Notes under the pieces: generated by a model
The model's database searches: none
Told to the model about the DNA's origin: nothing
What the model saw: only the letters and a program-made list of their open reading frames with translations
Part shown: positions 59,120 through 64,000 of the stretch, one piece after another
Layout: each line of letters begins with the position of its first letter
Position numbering within the stretch: the stretch's first letter is position 1
Assembly (NCBI RefSeq): GCF_021602345.1
Contig: NZ_BQID01000005.1
Span: 1-64,000 of the forward strand
Length of the DNA: 64,000 nt
Reading direction: 5' to 3'
Source of the DNA: Pseudomonas pharyngis
GTDB taxonomy: Bacteria; Pseudomonadota; Gammaproteobacteria; Pseudomonadales; Pseudomonadaceae
Translations under genes and position numbers: made by a program

Positions 59120-60593
59120 CGTCGGTTTTCTCTTCGGGTGGTGGCGTCTGACTGGCAGCGCCTGCGGCCGCAACCATTCGCGGGTCGCAGTCGAGGATCA
59201 GGCCAAGGCTGTCGAGCAAGGCGTTGGAATCGGCGATGTCCTGCGCGTGTTGTTTTGGATCTGTCACGCCCAGTTCGCGCAGCGCATCGGGCCATGTTGT
59301 GAGGCCATTGCGGACGCGGTCCTTGACGTTATCGGTTTCAGTTTTCGGGTCGACCATGTCACGCCGAGGCGGGACCCACTGCGCCTTAACGTCATCCCGC
59401 ACGCCACCGGGTAACAGCACCTGCCCCTCCATGAACCAGCGCCAGACCGGGTCACAGAGTTGAGGGATGAGCATCCGCCACTGCCAGACATCGATGCGTC
59501 TGGCAAAGTGGAGCCAGCCAAGACGGCCACTGGAAAAATTGACACCCTTGAGATCCGCCGTCAGCAACTCGTACGGAATGCCAAGGCCCACAGCCATAGC
59601 GTGCAGTTGCTGCCAGGAGTAGGTGGTGTAGCCGTTGAATGACGGTGGCGTGCCGAAGCTGACGCTCTCGCCGAAGCCAAGCTCCTGAATGATCCCAGGC
59701 TCCACCCGGTCCAGCAGAGGCGGCTTCTTCAATTGTGGGTTGGAGCTGTCGTCCTTGGTGATGAAAGCAGCGAAGCAAGAGGCGATCTTCGCCTGCTCCA
59801 TCACCGCATCTTCCATCTCGTCAAAGCTGCGCATGCGCTGCATGACCGGGGCGAACCAGGTATAGCCCCGAGCCTGCCCCGGACGTTTCGGTAGAAATAT
59901 GTGGATCACGTCTTCCGCGGGAACGCGCTTTGACTGCGTCGAGCCAAAAACACGGTTGCCACCCGGATGCTCGTCAAACAGCCAGTACGCTACCCGCCGG
60001 CCCAAGGCATCGAACTCAATGCCCTGGATGATCCGATTCAAGCCGACGATTCCTGCCTTGCTCTCATCGAGGAAGTCCGGCTCAAGCAACTGAAGTTGAA
60101 CCGGCACCGGCAGACCATCGGAGCTGAATCGACGACGACGGCGCAGTAGGCACTCGCCAGACTCAGCGACTGTCTCCATGATCTTGTGCTGCAGGCCGTA
60201 GAAATTCTCCAAGCCGTCGGCATCGCATAGCGTGGTTTCGGCCCACGCCTTCCAGAGTGCCACGAGGGATTTGTTGTCGCGGTCCTTGCCCATCGGACGT
60301 GGGACGATACCGGCGCCAACCACGTTGTCAGCGATACCCGTGACGGCGCGCTCAGCATAGGGGTTGTTCCTGCGCATGTCCCTCGCTCGATTGCGCAGAA
60401 CCGCAAGAGCTGGAGCATTTTCTGCGTTGGCGTCGGTTCCCGCGCTGCGCCAACCATCATTCCTGCGGCCACCAGCTGCACCCTCGAAGCGGCGCTTTAT
60501 CATGTCCAGAGCCATGTCCGTGCGCAGCTTTTTCAACCGTTGCTCAGACCGCTTCGCCGCAAGCCCAGGGAAAAGGCTATCGATCATGCCCAT
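59079..60593 (-). CDS. Phage portal protein, lambda family
   Basis: 504 residues. ARDMRRNNPYAERAVTGIAD, QLLEPDFLDESKAGIVG, KRPGQARGYTWFAPVMQRM and LTADLKGVNFSSGRLGWLHF are family landmarks. It forms the dodecameric ring through which DNA is packaged. The ATG at 60593 has AAGGGA at good spacing. It begins 1 base after the gpW stop codon. Confidence 0.93.
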   Translation of the reverse strand: MGMIDSLFPGLAAKRSEQRLKKLRTDMALDMIKRRFEGAAGGRRNDGWRSAGTDANAENAPALAVLRNRARDMRRNNPYAERAVTGIADNVVGAGIVPRPMGKDRDNKSLVALWKAWAETTLCDADGLENFYGLQHKIMETVAESGECLLRRRRRFSSDGLPVPVQLQLLEPDFLDESKAGIVGLNRIIQGIEFDALGRRVAYWLFDEHPGGNRVFGSTQSKRVPAEDVIHIFLPKRPGQARGYTWFAPVMQRMRSFDEMEDAVMEQAKIASCFAAFITKDDSSNPQLKKPPLLDRVEPGIIQELGFGESVSFGTPPSFNGYTTYSWQQLHAMAVGLGIPYELLTADLKGVNFSSGRLGWLHFARRIDVWQWRMLIPQLCDPVWRWFMEGQVLLPGGVRDDVKAQWVPPRRDMVDPKTETDNVKDRVRNGLTTWPDALRELGVTDPKQHAQDIADSNALLDSLGLILDCDPRMVAAAGAASQTPPPEEKTDDGKSDTADDQQNS

Positions 60594-60594
60594 G

Positions 60595-60798
60595 TCAGTA
60601 TCCCTTGGAGAATGAGGTGTAACGGCGTCCACCGTCGTTGCAAGCATTCAACCCAAGCTCGGTAGCCATCAGCTTGAGGATGCGCATCATCTCGTCGAGT
60701 GATCGGTACGTGACGCTCTTGTCGGCATAGCGGACCGACAACGCCCCTTCGGCGATGGCCGCCTGCAGGGCGTTGTATTGCTCGATCGTGTAGGCCAT
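60595..60798 (-). CDS. Head-tail joining protein gpW family
   Basis: 67 residues: YTIEQYNALQAAIAEGALSV, VTYRSLDEMMRILKLM and the usual short Arg/Tyr end. It matches lambda gpW, which plugs the portal after DNA packaging. Its start overlaps the terminase stop by one base. Confidence 0.9.
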   Translation of the reverse strand: MAYTIEQYNALQAAIAEGALSVRYADKSVTYRSLDEMMRILKLMATELGLNACNDGGRRYTSFSKGY

Positions 60799-62744
60799 CA
60801 GTTTTTATTCCAGTGAGAGGATTTCTTCCGCGGCCGTTCTTCAGCGTCCGGTTCATTGCCGCCAGTTACAGCAGCAACCAACAGATCGAGATCGAGCCCG
60901 AACCGCTGCTGGCAGATGCGCAGCGCGGCGAGCGCGTACACGAAGCAATCGAGCGCCTCGTTTCGGCGTCCGCCGCTGTCCCAGCGCATCACGCGCTTGC
61001 CTTTGGATATGGCTGCTTTTTTCTTTTCTGAGGTGAGTTGCTTCACCTCCGACTCGTCGCAGATCGCGTCGCTGGCCGGAAGGTGAACTACCCCTGGCTG
61101 AGACACGCCCGCCTGGGAGGCAGCCGTATCGACGGGGAGCCCCATCCGGCTGTAGAGCAGTTCCTTGGCGTTGTCGGTACCGACCTCGGTGAGGAATACT
61201 TTGTGCACCTTGTTCTTTGTGCGCGGGAAGTTCGCGATCGGCTTTCCGTAGACGGTTGCACCACGGATTGGAACAACCCAGTGCACGCCGTGCTTGCGGC
61301 TCTCGGCATAGACCTCATCTGCGTAGTGACCGCCGGCGTCCCACGTCCAGCGCTCCACCTTCATGATGGTGCCGTCAACTCGCGTGAACTGCCGGTGCAG
61401 CTCCAGCCCAACCTTGCGGCGAAGCTCTTCGCTGGCCGGGTCGCCCATCAGAATGAAACGATGAACCAGCCAAGCTTCCTCGCCCGGACCGAATGCCCAG
61501 ACGCGACCCTCGAAGCGGTCATCCTGTGTATCGATGCCGCCGACAAGCACCAGACCGAGGGCCGGAACCTGCGGATAAACTTCGCGGCGACCGTAAAGAA
61601 CCTCGGAGTCGAGCTTCTCGCCCTGGTCGTCGTCCCACGTTTCGCCGCGCGTGGTGTTGATAAAGGTGATCAGCTTCGAGACGTCGCCTTTCACCTTCAG
61701 CCATTCTTCGGCCAGGCTGAGCCACGTACTCCAGGTGCTGTAGATCGCCCAGATACTGAAGCTTACAGAGCGCGGGGTACGGATGATTTCGTCATCAACC
61801 CCAAACCAGTCCATGCCATCGCGGGTCCAGATGCCGGTGTGTTCACAGATCCACCGGCCGGTCTTGGACGCCTCGACCATTTCGTTGTGCCAGATAACGC
61901 AGGCAGCTTGCTCGCACACATACCAAGCTTTCTCGGCTTCACCGAGCGCGTTCTTTTCCCACTTCAGGCCGAACTCACAATCCTTGCCGCCCCACTTGAG
62001 CGTCTGCTCCTGTCGGCAGTGAGGGCAGTTGATGTGAAACTTGAGCAGGTACGGCGACTCTTCAACGGCCTTGGTGATCTGGCAGGACCCAGCGCGCTTT
62101 GGTGTTGAACCGCGAATTGACTTCGGATAGATCGCGCCGTTGAGTCGCTTGTCGCCCAGAGTGATTGGCGCGCCCTCGCCTTCAACGCTTTCGTCGAAGT
62201 TCGACAGCTCGTCGTAGATCACCTCGTCGGCGGATTTCTCGCGGTAATTCCGCGAAGCCTTGCCGCCGCGGATCCACAGCGTGCGGCGGTTGGCGAAGAT
62301 CTTCTGGTCCAGCGTGTTATCGCTGTGCTTTTTCCCGAACCACGGTGCCAGGTCGCCCAGCACCGGAACGTCACGGATCATGCCGTTGACGTGGCTCTTG
62401 CTGATGTCCTCGGCGTCCGGGTCAGTCGGGCTCCACATCATCACGTTGCGGCGCTTGTGCTGAATCTTGTAGCCGATGTTCGCCATCAACAGCTTGGTGT
62501 AACCGATCCGCGCCGACTTGATGAAGTTGACGACGTTGATCAGGTCGTTGCCCATGCTGTTCAGGATCGCAACCTGAAACGGCTCCGTCGTCCACTTGCC
62601 TTCGTTATACGAGGACTCGGCCGACATGTAGAAGTTTGCGTCTGCCCATTCAACCGCCGTCTGCGGTGGTTCTTTGTAGAGCGCCTGAAGTCCTAGCTTG
62701 ATCGACTTGCGAAGGTCATTCAGCCATGGACTCAACGTACTCAT
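60798..62744 (-). CDS. Terminase large subunit, GpA family
   Basis: 648 residues. The ATPase begins near residue 60 (NVVNFIKSARIGYTKLLMAN, with Walker-A-like SARIGYTK), then YREKSADEVIYDELSNFDES with the Walker B acids. A zinc-ribbon-like CPHCRQE lies near residue 240. The nuclease part follows (GGIDTQDDRFEG, GGHYADEVYAES, ALDCFVYALAALRI). It cuts and packages phage DNA, probably at cos sites as in lambda. It overlaps the small-subunit gene by 29 bases. Confidence 0.95.
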   Translation of the reverse strand: MSTLSPWLNDLRKSIKLGLQALYKEPPQTAVEWADANFYMSAESSYNEGKWTTEPFQVAILNSMGNDLINVVNFIKSARIGYTKLLMANIGYKIQHKRRNVMMWSPTDPDAEDISKSHVNGMIRDVPVLGDLAPWFGKKHSDNTLDQKIFANRRTLWIRGGKASRNYREKSADEVIYDELSNFDESVEGEGAPITLGDKRLNGAIYPKSIRGSTPKRAGSCQITKAVEESPYLLKFHINCPHCRQEQTLKWGGKDCEFGLKWEKNALGEAEKAWYVCEQAACVIWHNEMVEASKTGRWICEHTGIWTRDGMDWFGVDDEIIRTPRSVSFSIWAIYSTWSTWLSLAEEWLKVKGDVSKLITFINTTRGETWDDDQGEKLDSEVLYGRREVYPQVPALGLVLVGGIDTQDDRFEGRVWAFGPGEEAWLVHRFILMGDPASEELRRKVGLELHRQFTRVDGTIMKVERWTWDAGGHYADEVYAESRKHGVHWVVPIRGATVYGKPIANFPRTKNKVHKVFLTEVGTDNAKELLYSRMGLPVDTAASQAGVSQPGVVHLPASDAICDESEVKQLTSEKKKAAISKGKRVMRWDSGGRRNEALDCFVYALAALRICQQRFGLDLDLLVAAVTGGNEPDAEERPRKKSSHWNKN

Positions 62745-63261
62745 CTAATAATTCCGGAAGTTGCTCGCCAAAGCTGGCGGCAATGTTTCGAGCGAGCGCG
62801 ATCTCTCGCTCGACCGACTCGATGATCCGAGGGTCAACCTCCGGGTGACGTCGAGTGACGGTCTTGCCGACTGTGTCCAGTTTCGAGCCGATTTGTGCGG
62901 CGATTTTGGCAAGGGCGAATGTTGCGAATGGGACCGGGACCAGCTGCCTGTCCAGCACCTGGTTCTTCTTCTCCTGGGCGATGCGTTGGGCGGCGGTCAA
63001 CCCGCGGCGCTCCTCGAGCAGCTTGTACTCGATCAGCGGATCGAGACCTTCGGTTCCCTCACCCGCTGGTTGCTGCTTCCGTTGCGCGTGTTCAACGCGG
63101 TTTTCGACCACGTTCTGCACGGTGTAGAACGCCTCTCGACCAATGCGTGCGACAGGCGCAACTCCCCATTTGTCAAAGGCTTGCGGCGAAATCCCCAGGC
63201 TCGAAGCCATCTCGGATTTGTTCAACCAGCCGCGCTGTTTGGTTGTTTCGTTTTTGGCCAT
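62716..63261 (-). CDS. Terminase small subunit, DUF1441 type
   Basis: 181 residues. The N-terminal GWLNKSEMASSLGISPQAFDKW is a helix-turn-helix for DNA recognition; KLLEERRGLTAAQRIAQEKK is a helical oligomerisation region. Family length and position before GpA support a Nu1-like terminase small subunit. The ATG at 63261 is preferred over upstream codons, though its ribosome site is weak. Confidence 0.85.
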   Translation of the reverse strand: MAKNETTKQRGWLNKSEMASSLGISPQAFDKWGVAPVARIGREAFYTVQNVVENRVEHAQRKQQPAGEGTEGLDPLIEYKLLEERRGLTAAQRIAQEKKNQVLDRQLVPVPFATFALAKIAAQIGSKLDTVGKTVTRRHPEVDPRIIESVEREIALARNIAASFGEQLPELLDEYVESMAE

Positions 63262-63385
63262 GATTAAACAACAACCAACCCCTGAAAAAAGGTCATACAT
63301 ATTTGGTGGGCGGGGCCCGAATTACCCGCAAGGGGCTGGGGTCGCGGGAAGGACCCAAAGGGGGGGTGCCCCACCGCCCTGCCCG

Positions 63386-63988
63386 TCAGCCCCGGGCTGA
63401 CGACAGCGCCTGATCCATCGCGCTGGCGAACTCTCGCTCTCGGTTCGCCTTCACGATGTTGTCTGCGATCTTGTAGAACGGAATGATCACTCGATACCCA
63501 GGCTCGCTGTCACTGAAGACAAAGACGGGCCGAACGGCATCACCGAATGCCGTCTTCCTCTTTTCCCAGATACCCTGTGTACCATCTACATCGCCGGCGA
63601 AATACTTGTCGGCGTTGCCCTTGCGCTTGCTGCGTTTGCTGCCTGTGGCATTGGCCTGCACACCACTGACCGTCTCAGCCGCACCAAGACCTGACAGGAT
63701 CTTCATGATCGTGCCTCGTGGTACGTTCCCGAATTGATTGAGTGCAGATGGTGCAGGGATTGCGTACTGCCCTGGCTTCATGAGGCCTTTAGCAATCAGC
63801 GCTTTCTCGAATCGTTTATGTGGCCTGCGTCCACCCTTCACTACCTGCTGAAGATAGGTGTCAGCAGGTACGCCAGATGTCCACGCATCCTTAAAGAAGG
63901 TTCGCGACTCTGGCTTGCCCTTCTTGGCGACCTGCACATATAGGCTGTTCATGGTGGTGTTGGTCGGCTGGTCCAGGCGCTGCCGCAT
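63386..63988 (-). CDS. Phage protein of unknown function, possibly cut by the window edge
   Basis: 200 residues from the first ATG. The frame stays open to the end of the window, so the true start may lie outside; another candidate is the ATG at 63952 (MNSLYVQVAKKGKPESRTFF). The protein is basic, with a central Lys/Arg patch (GSKRSKRKGNADKY) and PVFVFSDSEPGYRVIIPF near the end, and vaguely resembles virion-morphogenesis proteins. A G-rich gap of 124 bases separates it from the terminase small-subunit gene. Confidence 0.65.
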   Translation of the reverse strand: MRQRLDQPTNTTMNSLYVQVAKKGKPESRTFFKDAWTSGVPADTYLQQVVKGGRRPHKRFEKALIAKGLMKPGQYAIPAPSALNQFGNVPRGTIMKILSGLGAAETVSGVQANATGSKRSKRKGNADKYFAGDVDGTQGIWEKRKTAFGDAVRPVFVFSDSEPGYRVIIPFYKIADNIVKANREREFASAMDQALSSARG

Positions 63989-64000
63989 AACGGATAGCTC

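Noticed and set aside
45506-62744. R-type tailocin (phage tail bacteriocin)
   Set aside because: Terminase, portal, protease-capsid and head-joining genes are present and intact, so it is a prophage with heads and not a tail-only particle.

Overview
The window is about 64 kb of a high-GC gammaproteobacterial chromosome. The gene content and style point to a fluorescens-group Pseudomonas: inverted REP-type repeats, a DUF6124 gene, many LysR and AraC regulators with neighbouring oxidoreductases and hydrolases, an rtc RNA-repair operon, and a myoprophage with a Mu-like tail. No ribosomal or complete tRNA gene is present, so the species cannot be fixed.

Positions 1-30,500 are chromosomal. The left edge is the broken end of a non-ribosomal peptide synthetase condensation domain fused to a 36-bp tandem repeat. 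Next come a LysR gene divergent from a secreted esterase, an MscS channel with a cyclic-nucleotide domain, and a leftward DoxX / ABM / amidohydrolase / isochorismatase-type gene set. A DUF6124 gene follows, whose 250-nt leader looks like a P4/C4-type antisense RNA switch. Further right are a LysR, a metallo-beta-lactamase-fold protein, an AraC, a flavodoxin, two converging winged-helix/STAND-ATPase regulators (one C-terminally truncated), a GlxA-type AraC, a pirin, a LysR/MFS divergent pair, a quinone oxidoreductase and an alpha/beta hydrolase. Positions 23.4-30.1 kb hold a complete RNA-repair locus. The operon rsr (Ro60-like) - structured RNA - rtcB - nucleotidyltransferase - rtcA is read leftward from a visible sigma-54 promoter, with the activator gene rtcR divergent to it. 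Between rsr and rtcB two RNA domains and a third hairpin repeat the same motif and may be Y-RNA-like.

Positions 30.58-41.33 kb are a genomic island bounded by 45-bp direct repeats that match the 3' end of tRNA-Pro(GGG). Just inside the left repeat lie a decayed integrase and another broken gene. The cargo is more AT-rich and unlike its surroundings: a 373-aa protein of unknown function, a 666-aa PIN-like (DUF4935-type) protein, a 292-aa Ymh/TIGR02391-type protein, a second integrase relic, a 1130-aa protein joining a Cas4/AddB-type nuclease, an RNase-H-like domain and an SF1 helicase, and a 301-aa unknown. I consider this cargo the best candidate for an undescribed (probably anti-phage) system, but no function is shown by the sequence.

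Positions 41.33-64 kb are a second element, a prophage entered from its left end and running off the window. Two rightward genes behind a LexA box (a zinc-motif protein and an SRAP/YedK protein) sit at its left border. Leftward from the right edge come head genes of lambda type (terminase, gpW, portal), a fused prohead protease-capsid, Mu-type contractile tail and baseplate genes, a tail fibre, an O-antigen-type acyltransferase, and endolysin plus nested Rz/Rz1. The second att copy at the junction suggests two elements integrated in tandem at one tRNA-Pro gene, whose intact copy should lie to the right of the window.
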